64,000 nucleotides of DNA from Saprospiraceae bacterium (lineage in GTDB: Bacteria > Bacteroidota > Bacteroidia > Chitinophagales > Saprospiraceae): positions 186,001-250,000 of the forward strand of contig JABARE010000016.1 in the NCBI GenBank assembly GCA_019187365.1. Reading direction: 5' to 3'. The notes beneath the pieces are model-generated. The model saw nothing but the letters and a program-made list of their open reading frames with translations. It did no database searches and was not told where the DNA came from. Of the stretch, positions 50,946-60,618 are shown one piece after another. How positions within the stretch are numbered: position 1 is the first letter of the stretch; each line of letters opens with the position of its first letter. The position numbers and the translations under genes are program-made.

Positions 50946-53900
50946 ATGAAATATAACGTCCTGCTATGTGGTGCACTCTTCTTCTTCGGGTTGAGTGGGT
51001 GCCAAAAGCATACCCCGCTTTTGGTCAGTGAAAACGCAGATCTGTATGATGAATACATATTGGCGCATTCTCCCGGATCGCTTAAGTGGGGCAACCCTTT
51101 TGTTATTGATTTTACCAGGGAAGTAGGAGGGGAGGGAAAGGAAATGAGTGTCAATACTACTCCACCCGTGAAGGGATCGCTTAAATGGTTGTCCAAATCG
51201 AGGTTGGCATTCCATCCCAACCTTGAAAAGTCCGGATACAACAAGCGGTATACCATGACGCTCGATTTGAAATCTCTATATCCTGAAATCCCACAGAAAT
51301 TGAGATATGCGTCGTTCAGATTTCAGTGCGAGCCTGCCCGCTTGAGTTTGAAATGGGAACTGCCAAGGCCTGAAAGAGATCGACAGAATTACATGTATCT
51401 TCATGTAAGGCTTAGTTCCGAAGAAGACCTAACGGATGAGCAGATCAAAAAGCTGTTTTGGCTTGAAGGGCCCTCAGCAAAGTCCGCTGAACTACTGGTG
51501 AGCAGGTCGGGTGGAGAAGACGGTGATATTAACATTAAGATCATAAACATTGAACGACAGGAGTCGGCTTCAGACCTGAGTGTGCGCTGGGAGGTTCCGG
51601 AGCATCTTGCTGGCACAGGAACGTCATCGAGGCATTTTAACATTCCGGCAAAGGGTGATTTTGTAGTACTGGGGTTTGAACGCACCTCCGACGAGAGCAA
51701 CAACTTCCGGGTGTATTTTTCTGATTTTCTGGATGCGTCACAGGATATTGAAGGTCTGGTGAAGGTCGACAGCCTGGATACTCCGCCTCCTGTATTGCGC
51801 GAACGCGAATACCTCCAGCTTGATCTTTCAGGAAAGAGCGTTCCCCAAATTGGCAACATCCGCATTCTTGGAGCCATCCGTGCGATGACGGGAAAAGTAT
51901 TAAATGGAGAAGAGGTGCTCGCCTATAGCCTGCAGGAATTGCCGCCCCAGGTGCGATTTCTGGGGAAGGGCAGCATTCTTCCCTACTCCGACCTGGTCGT
52001 ACTTCCCTTTGAAGCCATGAACCTGCAGGCAGTTGATGTTGAGGTGTTTAAGGTATTTTCCAACAACGTGCTGTACGATTTACATTTTAATTTTAGTAAA
52101 CACGATGATTCTTACGGAATGGCACGACTTGGACGGGTTGTCGCGCGCAAGAAAATTGATTTGCGGAATCAGGCTGGTGCGGCTCGAAATACCTGGCGTA
52201 GCTATGGAGTCGATCTGACAAAACTAATCGTCGCTGAACCCGGTGCATTTTATGAGTTGAGGTTGAGTTTCCGGCCTGATTATGTCAATTATGCCTGCCC
52301 TCAGGGTATGGCTGCAATTCCGGATGACTTTTACGAGTATGAAAACGATGGCCTTGATGGAAACTCATCGTGGCGCGATTATCCTCACTACAACTATCAG
52401 GAAGATAATTTTACCTACAGCACGGATGATCCATGTAAGCTGAGTTACTATTATAGTGAACACTTTGACAAACGCAACTTTTTGGCATCCAACCTGGCCC
52501 TTTCTGCTAAAGCAATCGAAACGGGAGGCGACTGTTACGTTTATGCCTACGACATACAAACTGGGAAGCCCGTAGAGAAGGCTAGGGTTAAACTGCTGGA
52601 TGCCCAGTTACAAGTCATGGCCGAAGGACTCACGGATGTTAGCGGCATGATAAAAAGCAAATTGGGAACCCTTCCCAAGTTCGCGACTGCAACCTGGAAC
52701 AACCACCATGCTTACCTCGAATTGCAGGCTGGGAAGTCACTTTCGCAAAGTGAATTCGACATTGAGGGGGCTCAAACGCCCGATGGGCTCAAGGCTTCTG
52801 TTTATACCGAACGCGGGGTTTGGCGACCAGGAGATACCATTCACTTCAATATTATATTGTTTGATGATAAGGGCATTCCTGATAAGTTTCCCGTTAGTGT
52901 TAAGCTCGCCAATCCTTTGGGAAAGATCGTTTATCAACGAAATTTGAGCGATAACCTCATGGGACTATACAGTGTGAAAATACCGACAGCCGATAACGAT
53001 ATTACCGGGAGCTATGTAGTTTCTGTGCAGGCTGGATTGCTGGAATTTCAAAAGACGCTCATGATCGAAACGATCAAACCCAATAATATTAAAGTAAGCT
53101 GGAGCATTGCGGAGAAATTGGGAATGGCAGATTTGAAAAATGCCCTTGAGTTGAAAGCAGAATGGTTGATTGGATATCCCGCCGCTGGATTGAAAACTTC
53201 TGTTGAGCTGAATTACCGTGTAGCACCCCCCGTTTTTCCGAAGTATCGCGAATTCAGCTTTGTTAGTCCTGAATTTGAATTGCCTTCAGGAGAAATCGAA
53301 CTGCGCTCGGGAATATTGGATTCCAAAGGCATGCTGAACATTCCCGGAATCGAGCTTCCTCAAACTTTTCGTGCAGGAAATCTGAATGCAAAACTGATCA
53401 CCAAAGTAACAGAAGCATCAGGGCAACTCTCAGTCGACTATTTCCCATTTACCGTTCACGCATTTGAAGAATACGTAGGAGTAAAAATTCCGAATGGGTT
53501 GTATGGCGGAAAGGGACTCGAAAGGGGGAAGGAGCAGGAAGTGTCTGTCGTTGTCGTCGACAGGAAGGGGAATCCCGTTAAGGACACTAGACTTACGGCT
53601 GAATTATACGAAGTATCGAGTGAGTGGTGGTGGGAAATCCATAGCGGTGATTTAAGCGATGTAGCTACTGCTAGCTATAAAAGGCAAATTTTAAAAAGAA
53701 AACTGCTTACAGACAGAAATGGAAAGGCGGTCCTGAAAATTAATATTGGCAACTATGGGCGCTATTTCGTGCGCATCGTGAATGAGAAAAATGAATACGA
53801 AACCGGTGATTATTTTTATTGTGGATGGTCTTTTGATCAAAAGGAAGGCGACTTTGTAAACATTTTGCCATTTAAAGCAGAAAAGGATATGTATCGTGCT

Positions 53901-56444
53901 GGCGAATCCGCCAGAATCAACCTTCCTGGAGCGGAAACCGGGCATTACGCCGTTAACATCATTCGAGGCAACAGGATCATTAAATCCGAGTTTATACCTG
54001 CAAAGGCCGGAAATACTTTGTACGCATTTGGCGTCACGTCATCAATGGCTCCCAATGTTTATGTGGATGTGTGCTATATTCAGGGAAATGGAAAGAAAAT
54101 GAATGAACTTCCGTTGCGCATGTACGGGGTTATCCCACTGTTGGTGGAAGATCCTTCCAAAAAATTGCTTCCGGTTATTCACATGTCTGATGTTGTGCGG
54201 ACCGATGAATCTTTTACAGTCGAAATAGCAGAAGAATCGGGTAGGGAAATGGCCTATCGGCTCTTTTTAGTAGATGAAGGTCTTCTGAATCTCACCCGCT
54301 TTAAAACTCCTGACCCGTATGCAGACCTTATGGCCAAAGAAGCCCTGACGCTGATGACGTGGGATAATTTTGATGCCATCATGACCAAGCTGAATCCGCC
54401 GATGGAGTGGGTGACCAGTATCGGTGGTGACGTTGGCATAGACCAGGCGAGCGCCACGAAGCTGAAGCGCTTTAAGCCGGTCGTCCTGGAGGTCCCCCCA
54501 ACGCGACTGGCCCGGGGGGCGAGGAATAAACATACCTTTACCATCCGCAATTATTCGGGATCCATACGTGCAATGGTTGTCGCAAACACTACAAGCGCAG
54601 CAGGCTCCTCCGAAAAACAGGTTCCCGTACGCAAGGAGCTCATGGCGCAGCTGGCGCTGCCTGCTTCTCTTAGTTATCTGGACGAATTGGATGTGCCTGT
54701 AACTGTGTTCCTTACTGAGGAAAATGTGAGCAACGTAAACCTTTCCATACGCTGTGAAGGCCCCCTTGCTGTGGAGGGCAGTTCGCAACAGAAAATCGCG
54801 TTTAATCGTCCTGGAGAGCAGGTTGCTCATTTCAAGGTGCGAGCAACCGGAAAGCTTGGAGCAGCGCGAATTTATGTAGAAGCGAAAGCCAGCACATTTC
54901 GGGCAACCCATGAATTGTCTGTCTCTGTGGTTAATCCCAATCCGGTTTCTCGAAGGCTTACCGGTCTTTGGGTTGAGGCTGGGAAATCGTCAGACCAGAC
55001 CATCGAGCCATATGGAATGCCGGGTACGCAAAATTTAACGATGGAAGTTTCCACTTTGCAGGGATTCCCCGTGCGCATGCTGGCGGACAAGTTGATAGGT
55101 TATCCGCACGGCTGCCTGGAGCAAACAATTTCCTCCCTATTCCCACAGTGCCTTTTGGGGTCATTGGTTGAGCTTTCATCCCCCCAGCGCAGTGATATCG
55201 GTTCTAACATCCGGGCAGGAATGGAGAAGTTGCGCCGTTTCCAATTGAGCGATGGAAGTTTTGCATACTGGCCGGGAAGATCGGAAACCACCGATTGGAA
55301 CACGAGTTATGCCGGGCATTTTATGATCGCTGCCAAAAAGGCAGGCTTTACAGTTCCTGCGGATATGCTTGAAAACTGGTACCACTACCAGAAACGCGCT
55401 GCTTTAAAAGTATCAGTCGATGAATTGAAGGGCAATCCAGTGAGGCTCAAGACCCACGCATATCGCTTATTTACACTGGCACTTTATGGCCAGCCTGCAT
55501 ATGCTCCGATGAACGTGTTGCATCAAAGCGCTATTAAGGGGCAGATTGCAGAGGCATTGTTGGCGGGAGCCTACTGGATTAGCGGAAAGGGTGATGTCGC
55601 ACGGGCTATTTTCAAGAAGCTTGACCAAAATGTGCAGAATTACAGAGAAAATGATGGCAGTTTTGGTTCAGGCTTCCGAGACGAAGCGCTCATGGCGCAA
55701 ATGTTGGCTTTGACCAGCCACAAAATCGAAGCATTGCGATTGCTAAACAAATTATTGAAAATGGACAAGGCTGGAGTTTATCTGAACACACAGGAAATGT
55801 CATTTCTCTTCCAGGCTGTAGCTGCACTCTATGGCGGTTCATTGGATCAACCCATCCGATTTAGCTACACCTTCAACGGTCAAGCCAAATCCGTAGAAAC
55901 TTTTAGCACGGTATATCCCGTTTTACTCGATGCAGAACAGGCTCGAAGCATTCGATTTGAAAACAAATCCGGTATTCCTCTTGCAGTCAATTTTATTCAG
56001 TCTGGTGTTGAACCCCTGTCGGAGAGCGTCAATGAGCAAAAGGGCATTAAGATGGATATGTGGTTTGAAAATGGCGGAAAGAGAATGTCAGTTTACAAAC
56101 CTGGCGACGAAATCGAGGCCGTTGTTGAAATATCTTTGGCTGGAATCACTGGGAAAGTCGAAAACGTAGCGCTCAATTTGCAGTTCCCCAATGCCTTTGA
56201 GGCAATTAACACGCGCATCGGGGGTATTGAAAATCTGCCTGAGGGCGTGGATTATCAGGATTATCGAGATAATCAGGTCAAATCGTATTTTAGCCTGATC
56301 CCCTCCAGGGTACTCCGTATGCGATTTCCGGTACAGGTTGTCTTCTCTGGAAAATTTTCATCGCCATTGAGTACCTGTGAAGCAATGTACGACCCCGCTG
56401 TTTATGCCCGTATCAGTCCTCCAAAAATTGAAATTCAACGATAA
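50946..56444 (+). CDS. Alpha-2-macroglobulin lipoprotein with thioester
   Basis: 1832 residues, by far the largest gene here. Lipobox LSGC places the acylated Cys at about 19. A series of macroglobulin (MG) beta domains covers the first two thirds. Next is the alpha-2-macroglobulin family region (EVPPTRLARGARNKHTFTIRN), and the thioester motif Cys1390-Leu-Glu-Gln1393 in YPHGCLEQ with a helical thioester domain after it. Bacterial A2Ms trap foreign proteases in the periplasm. The gene overlaps or abuts pbpC, the usual partner, as in E. coli yfhM-pbpC, implying joint repair or defence of the cell wall. Confidence 0.95.
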   Translation: MKYNVLLCGALFFFGLSGCQKHTPLLVSENADLYDEYILAHSPGSLKWGNPFVIDFTREVGGEGKEMSVNTTPPVKGSLKWLSKSRLAFHPNLEKSGYNKRYTMTLDLKSLYPEIPQKLRYASFRFQCEPARLSLKWELPRPERDRQNYMYLHVRLSSEEDLTDEQIKKLFWLEGPSAKSAELLVSRSGGEDGDINIKIINIERQESASDLSVRWEVPEHLAGTGTSSRHFNIPAKGDFVVLGFERTSDESNNFRVYFSDFLDASQDIEGLVKVDSLDTPPPVLREREYLQLDLSGKSVPQIGNIRILGAIRAMTGKVLNGEEVLAYSLQELPPQVRFLGKGSILPYSDLVVLPFEAMNLQAVDVEVFKVFSNNVLYDLHFNFSKHDDSYGMARLGRVVARKKIDLRNQAGAARNTWRSYGVDLTKLIVAEPGAFYELRLSFRPDYVNYACPQGMAAIPDDFYEYENDGLDGNSSWRDYPHYNYQEDNFTYSTDDPCKLSYYYSEHFDKRNFLASNLALSAKAIETGGDCYVYAYDIQTGKPVEKARVKLLDAQLQVMAEGLTDVSGMIKSKLGTLPKFATATWNNHHAYLELQAGKSLSQSEFDIEGAQTPDGLKASVYTERGVWRPGDTIHFNIILFDDKGIPDKFPVSVKLANPLGKIVYQRNLSDNLMGLYSVKIPTADNDITGSYVVSVQAGLLEFQKTLMIETIKPNNIKVSWSIAEKLGMADLKNALELKAEWLIGYPAAGLKTSVELNYRVAPPVFPKYREFSFVSPEFELPSGEIELRSGILDSKGMLNIPGIELPQTFRAGNLNAKLITKVTEASGQLSVDYFPFTVHAFEEYVGVKIPNGLYGGKGLERGKEQEVSVVVVDRKGNPVKDTRLTAELYEVSSEWWWEIHSGDLSDVATASYKRQILKRKLLTDRNGKAVLKINIGNYGRYFVRIVNEKNEYETGDYFYCGWSFDQKEGDFVNILPFKAEKDMYRAGESARINLPGAETGHYAVNIIRGNRIIKSEFIPAKAGNTLYAFGVTSSMAPNVYVDVCYIQGNGKKMNELPLRMYGVIPLLVEDPSKKLLPVIHMSDVVRTDESFTVEIAEESGREMAYRLFLVDEGLLNLTRFKTPDPYADLMAKEALTLMTWDNFDAIMTKLNPPMEWVTSIGGDVGIDQASATKLKRFKPVVLEVPPTRLARGARNKHTFTIRNYSGSIRAMVVANTTSAAGSSEKQVPVRKELMAQLALPASLSYLDELDVPVTVFLTEENVSNVNLSIRCEGPLAVEGSSQQKIAFNRPGEQVAHFKVRATGKLGAARIYVEAKASTFRATHELSVSVVNPNPVSRRLTGLWVEAGKSSDQTIEPYGMPGTQNLTMEVSTLQGFPVRMLADKLIGYPHGCLEQTISSLFPQCLLGSLVELSSPQRSDIGSNIRAGMEKLRRFQLSDGSFAYWPGRSETTDWNTSYAGHFMIAAKKAGFTVPADMLENWYHYQKRAALKVSVDELKGNPVRLKTHAYRLFTLALYGQPAYAPMNVLHQSAIKGQIAEALLAGAYWISGKGDVARAIFKKLDQNVQNYRENDGSFGSGFRDEALMAQMLALTSHKIEALRLLNKLLKMDKAGVYLNTQEMSFLFQAVAALYGGSLDQPIRFSYTFNGQAKSVETFSTVYPVLLDAEQARSIRFENKSGIPLAVNFIQSGVEPLSESVNEQKGIKMDMWFENGGKRMSVYKPGDEIEAVVEISLAGITGKVENVALNLQFPNAFEAINTRIGGIENLPEGVDYQDYRDNQVKSYFSLIPSRVLRMRFPVQVVFSGKFSSPLSTCEAMYDPAVYARISPPKIEIQR

Positions 56445-58821
56445 GTCGCTTGCCTTCCTGCGAAATTGCCTGATTTGGGGAGGGATTTTGCTTATTCTGC
56501 TCTTGCCTCCAGCGCTGGTTGCACCAAGCTTGTTGAAGAAGGCGAATCTCTCGACGGTGGCCTACGATGCTAAAGGTCGATTGCTGGGTGCCCGCATCAG
56601 CAACGATGGTCAATGGCGATTTCCCCATTCCAATTTTCTGCCGCAGAAGTATCTGACTTGTTTGCTGCATTATGAGGACAGGCGATTTTACTTTCATCCG
56701 GGAGTCGATCCCTTGTCACTGCTGCGTGCCGCTTTGATGAACTTGCGGGCCGGTAAAATAGTAAGCGGAGGGTCGACCATTGACATGCAGCTGGCTAGAA
56801 TTCTCTGTGGGCACAAAGGACGGACTGTATGGAATAAGTTGGTGGAATGTTGGTACGCCGTGGGGCTTGAGCTTCGATTCAGTAAGCGGACCATACTTGA
56901 ACATTACGCGGCATCCGCACCCCTGGGAGGCAACGTAGTTGGATTGGAAGCGGCAATGTGGCGATATTTTTCAAAGGACAAAAGGGACCTGACCTGGGCT
57001 GAAGCTGCTTTGTTGGCGGTGCTTCCCAATCAGCCTTCGTTCATGCACCTGAAAAGGAACAACAGCCGCTTACTTGCAAAACGGAACCGTCTGTTGCATT
57101 CGCTTCACCAGGATGGCAAAATTCCGGCTGATCAGTTAACTCTTGCTCTTGACGAGCCGCTTCCCGATCAGCTCTTTGACATTCCTTCTGAGACCAGCGC
57201 ACTGCTCGCGCACCTATCTGCGCTCAATCCCGGTCAGCATCAGTTTTATACGACGATTGACCGGGATATTCAGGAGAAGTTCATGCTTTCCATTAAGGCA
57301 CATGCCTCGCAACTTAGAGCAAATGAAATTCACAACCTCTCGGTTCTTGCCATCGACAACAGGAACGGAACGGTTTTGGTTTACGTACCCAATGCCCCCG
57401 AAACAGGTCTTTCCGTAGAAGCCAGATTTGTCAACAACCTGCTCTCAAAGCGGAGTTCTGGAAGCATCCTCAAGCCCCTGCTTTACCTCATGGCCATTGA
57501 ACGTGGGATCATCCATCCGGGAAGTATACTCGCTGACATTCCGACAACCATCGGAGACTTTAGTCCGGAGAACTTTTCAAGGGACTTTCACGGGGCTGTA
57601 AGAGCCAAAGCTGCTTTACAACTTTCATTAAACATACCAGCCGTTCGCCTTCTGCAAGAATATGGGCTCGAATTGTTTTATTCACAGCTCAAAGAGCTTG
57701 GCTTTACGAGCTTCAACAGACCGGCCTCGCATTACGGGCTAAGCCTCATCCTGGGTGGAGGTGAGGTTTCTGCCTGGGAATTGGCAAGCGTATATTCAGA
57801 CCTTGTATTCAGGTTGGAGCAGTACCACGCTCAACCGGATGTAAGAAAATGGCAAAGGCGAACTGGGCTGCAACTCATTGCCGGGGCCGGTCCGGTTCAG
57901 CAAACCATGAAGCCGGAAGAGTCCTTGCATCCGGGCGCAATATACCAGGTTATGGAAATGATGAAGGGCAATGTCCCAGACCTGGGCTTAAGTGATATCG
58001 GGTTTTCGCGTGTTGCCGGAAACATCTCTTGGAAAACAGGCACCTCTTTTGGATTCAAGGATGCGTGGTGTGTCGGTTTGTCGCCGGAATACACGCTGGT
58101 TGTTTGGATGGGGAATTCTACTGGGAAGGGTAGACCCGGATTGATTGGAGTTTACACTGCCGCGCCACTGCTTTTTGAGCTGGCATCCATACTGGATATG
58201 CGCGCTTCCTGGAATCCCCCGGTTGACCTGTTTCGGGAAGTTACCGTGTGCAGCAAAAGTGGGAATCGAGTAAACCCACTTTGTCCCGAATTGGATACTA
58301 TTCTGACTGTACTAGATCATCCTTTGTTTTCCCAATGCGAATACCACCAGGAGGCATTGGTCGATCCTTCAGGGCAATTCAGGGTCCAACTCCAATGCGA
58401 ACCCAACGGGCTCCAAAAGGTATACTTTGCTTTTCCTCCAGTAATGGAATTTTACTACCGGAAAAGGGACTTGCAATACACCGGGTTGCCCCCATACCGC
58501 TTGGATTGCTTGTCCGAGGCTTATACGGGCCAGCGCGAAGTTGAGATTGTTTATCCACAGCCGGGAACGCGAATCTACCTGCCCATCGGTTTTGAGTTGC
58601 GCCAAAGTCAGGTCGTTTTTAGGGCCATGCACCGGGATCCTGCCATTTCACTATTTTGGTTTGTCGATGGACAATTTCTGGGAACTACTTCAGAGATTCA
58701 TCAGCGGAGTTACCTGGCTTCGCCCGGTAAGCACCGACTTCAAGTAAGGGATGCCTATGGCAATTCAGCTACCGCGACTTTCGAATGTGCACAGAGTGAA
58801 CCCTCCGATAAACGGGGCTGA
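56404..58821 (+). CDS. pbpC: Penicillin-binding protein 1C
   Basis: 805 residues from ATG 56404; GTG 56377 or TTG 56428 are alternatives. One N-terminal membrane helix (NCLIWGGILLILLLPPALVA) is followed by the GT51 glycosyltransferase (EDRRFYFHPGVDP; GGSTIDMQLARIL), then the transpeptidase with SILK (nucleophile Ser), SLN and KTG. A C-terminal BiPBP-type domain ends the protein (~690-800). PBP1C polymerises glycan chains. The start lies inside the 3' end of the A2M gene (41-base overlap), so the two are translationally coupled. Confidence 0.94.
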   Translation: MPVSVLQKLKFNDKSLAFLRNCLIWGGILLILLLPPALVAPSLLKKANLSTVAYDAKGRLLGARISNDGQWRFPHSNFLPQKYLTCLLHYEDRRFYFHPGVDPLSLLRAALMNLRAGKIVSGGSTIDMQLARILCGHKGRTVWNKLVECWYAVGLELRFSKRTILEHYAASAPLGGNVVGLEAAMWRYFSKDKRDLTWAEAALLAVLPNQPSFMHLKRNNSRLLAKRNRLLHSLHQDGKIPADQLTLALDEPLPDQLFDIPSETSALLAHLSALNPGQHQFYTTIDRDIQEKFMLSIKAHASQLRANEIHNLSVLAIDNRNGTVLVYVPNAPETGLSVEARFVNNLLSKRSSGSILKPLLYLMAIERGIIHPGSILADIPTTIGDFSPENFSRDFHGAVRAKAALQLSLNIPAVRLLQEYGLELFYSQLKELGFTSFNRPASHYGLSLILGGGEVSAWELASVYSDLVFRLEQYHAQPDVRKWQRRTGLQLIAGAGPVQQTMKPEESLHPGAIYQVMEMMKGNVPDLGLSDIGFSRVAGNISWKTGTSFGFKDAWCVGLSPEYTLVVWMGNSTGKGRPGLIGVYTAAPLLFELASILDMRASWNPPVDLFREVTVCSKSGNRVNPLCPELDTILTVLDHPLFSQCEYHQEALVDPSGQFRVQLQCEPNGLQKVYFAFPPVMEFYYRKRDLQYTGLPPYRLDCLSEAYTGQREVEIVYPQPGTRIYLPIGFELRQSQVVFRAMHRDPAISLFWFVDGQFLGTTSEIHQRSYLASPGKHRLQVRDAYGNSATATFECAQSEPSDKRG

Positions 58822-58836
58822 GCGCAGAAACCTGAA

Positions 58837-58869
58837 TTTACATATTGCTTATTTATTGCATATCTTTGC
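58837..58869 (+). promoter_or_regulatory. Promoter of the PorV-like gene
   Basis: TTTA at 58837-58840, a 20-base spacer, then TATCTTTGC at 58861-58869, which fits TANNTTTG(C). The predicted transcript start is at or within a few bases of the ATG at 58875, so this message may be leaderless. Confidence 0.55.
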
Positions 58870-58874
58870 ATTTT

Positions 58875-59957
58875 ATGAAAGCTGGGGCACCTGATTTTTT
58901 GTGGCTTTTGATTTTGAGCCTTGTTACTTATACTGTAAAAGCACAGGCACCCAAATTTAGCAATGACTTTCTCAACATTGGGGTCGGTGCAAGGAGCATG
59001 GGAATGGCGGGAGCCGTTAGCTCAAACGTGACAAGCGTTCAAGCGGCATACTGGAATCCTGCCTGTCTGCCTTACAACCCTTCCAGGTTTCAAGTTAGTG
59101 CGCAACATGCTGAGTGGTTCTCAGGTATAGGAAGTTACGATTACATCGCATTTGGAAAGCGGTTCGACGAAGAACAAAGGAGTTTTGGTTCCGTGAGTTT
59201 GATTCGCATGGCAATCGACAAGATCCCCAATACCCTCAGACTCCTTGGACCTGACGGCAGCATCGATTACAGTCGCATTGAAGAATTCAGTGTTTCCGAT
59301 TATGCGTTACTCGTGTCCTACGCCAGGAAATTAAACGACGACCGTTTTTCACTGGGGGCCAGCGCAAAAATCATCCATCGAAGTTTTGGAACATTTGCAA
59401 ACGCATGGGGTTTTGGATTGGATGCTGCATTCCGATTCAGAAGTGGTCCTTTGTCCATTGGACTGATGGGGAAGGATATTACAACCACTTACAATGCATA
59501 TCGGTTTAGTTTTTCCGAGGAGGAGAAGGCCATTTTGCAACAGACAAACAACTCCTTACCTGTGAGTTCTGTCGAATATGTTCTCCCAAGGCTTCTTGCC
59601 GGATTCTCCTATTGGTTTTCTCTTTCAGAAAAACTGCGCCTGCTGGCATCTGCCGACGTTGAATTTTCAAACCAGGGCACAGCCACCTCATTGTGGGGTA
59701 GTCGTTCGTTTAATGCTGACCCAAGGTTCGGGGTGGAAATCGTATTTGTGCAAAAGGTCTTTTTTCGCCTTGGGGCAGGCAATTTTCAGCGCATTTTAGT
59801 GAATGGCGTTTCAGAAGAGCGCGAGCTGTCCTTCTACCCAACAGCAGGCATGGGCCTGAAGTTGGGTAAACTCACCCTGGACTATGCCCTTACCAATATC
59901 GGAAATGTTGGAATCGGACTGTATTCGCATTTCATTTCATTAAACCTTGATCTATAA
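58875..59957 (+). CDS. PorV/PorQ-family outer-membrane protein
   Basis: 360 residues from ATG 58875. Signal peptide (MKAGAPDFLWLLILSLVTYTVKAQ), then the family opening FSNDFLNIGVGARSMGMAGAVSSNVTSVQAAYWNPA, an NPA-x-L turn, and a FadL-like 14-strand barrel ending HFISLNLDL. PorV-type proteins shuttle T9SS cargo from the translocon to the attachment complex. Which paralogue this is (PorV, PorV2, PorQ) is not settled from sequence alone. It is alone on the strand and fits with T9SS cargo in the window. Confidence 0.88.
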   Translation: MKAGAPDFLWLLILSLVTYTVKAQAPKFSNDFLNIGVGARSMGMAGAVSSNVTSVQAAYWNPACLPYNPSRFQVSAQHAEWFSGIGSYDYIAFGKRFDEEQRSFGSVSLIRMAIDKIPNTLRLLGPDGSIDYSRIEEFSVSDYALLVSYARKLNDDRFSLGASAKIIHRSFGTFANAWGFGLDAAFRFRSGPLSIGLMGKDITTTYNAYRFSFSEEEKAILQQTNNSLPVSSVEYVLPRLLAGFSYWFSLSEKLRLLASADVEFSNQGTATSLWGSRSFNADPRFGVEIVFVQKVFFRLGAGNFQRILVNGVSEERELSFYPTAGMGLKLGKLTLDYALTNIGNVGIGLYSHFISLNLDL

Positions 59958-59973
59958 AGGAAATCGCACTTTG

Positions 59974-60618
59974 CTATTTCCACTCTCCAGGCTTGAAGTT
60001 TCGATACTCCCCATTCATGTGGAGTTGCCGTAACCAGTGGTCCCGCACCTTTGTTTGCTCTAACATGAATTCGATTTGTAGCTGAAGCATTTCAAGCCGT
60101 TCGACTTCGGTTTCGAGGCTAAAAAATGCATATTCCTGTTGAAGGTTGAACCCCACGAAGTGACCAAGGTCGTAGCTTCTGAATTTTAACGGATCGATCT
60201 TTCTGAAAGGACGGACTTTATTGATTTCACAAAGTTCGTTAAATTGAGACAGTACCTTCGCCGCAAGAGGATGTTCACTGGTTATTTTCTTTTCCCAATG
60301 TTCAATTTCCGCAAAGGAGTACAGTTTGTCCGGCAAATTTTCTATTGGACGGATCATCCTGAACCTGTCCAAACTCTGAAGATGAATATCAGAGCGGCCA
60401 TCGTCGTAAAAGCGCTCGACGGATTCCAGTCTTACAACCGTTCCAATTTTCATGAGCCGGTTTTCAATAATGGGCATAAGGCCAAAAGTGATTTTCATCT
60501 CAAGACAATCAATTACCAGCTGCTTGTAGCGAGGTTCAAAGATGTGAAGGCGAACTTCTTCGTCCGGAAATACTACAATGGGCAGCGGGAATACAGGCAG
60601 GATCAGCGGTTCAGCCAT
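59974..60618 (-). CDS. LON substrate-binding domain protein
   Basis: 214 residues made of a single LON N-terminal (PUA-like beta) domain, opening LILPVFPLPIVVFPDEEVRLHIFEPRYKQLV, then a helical part. There is no AAA or protease domain, so it is not Lon itself. Such stand-alone proteins occur widely, and their role (perhaps protein quality control) is not established. It overlaps pepT by 8 bases on the same strand. Confidence 0.9.
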   Translation of the reverse strand: MAEPLILPVFPLPIVVFPDEEVRLHIFEPRYKQLVIDCLEMKITFGLMPIIENRLMKIGTVVRLESVERFYDDGRSDIHLQSLDRFRMIRPIENLPDKLYSFAEIEHWEKKITSEHPLAAKVLSQFNELCEINKVRPFRKIDPLKFRSYDLGHFVGFNLQQEYAFFSLETEVERLEMLQLQIEFMLEQTKVRDHWLRQLHMNGEYRNFKPGEWK

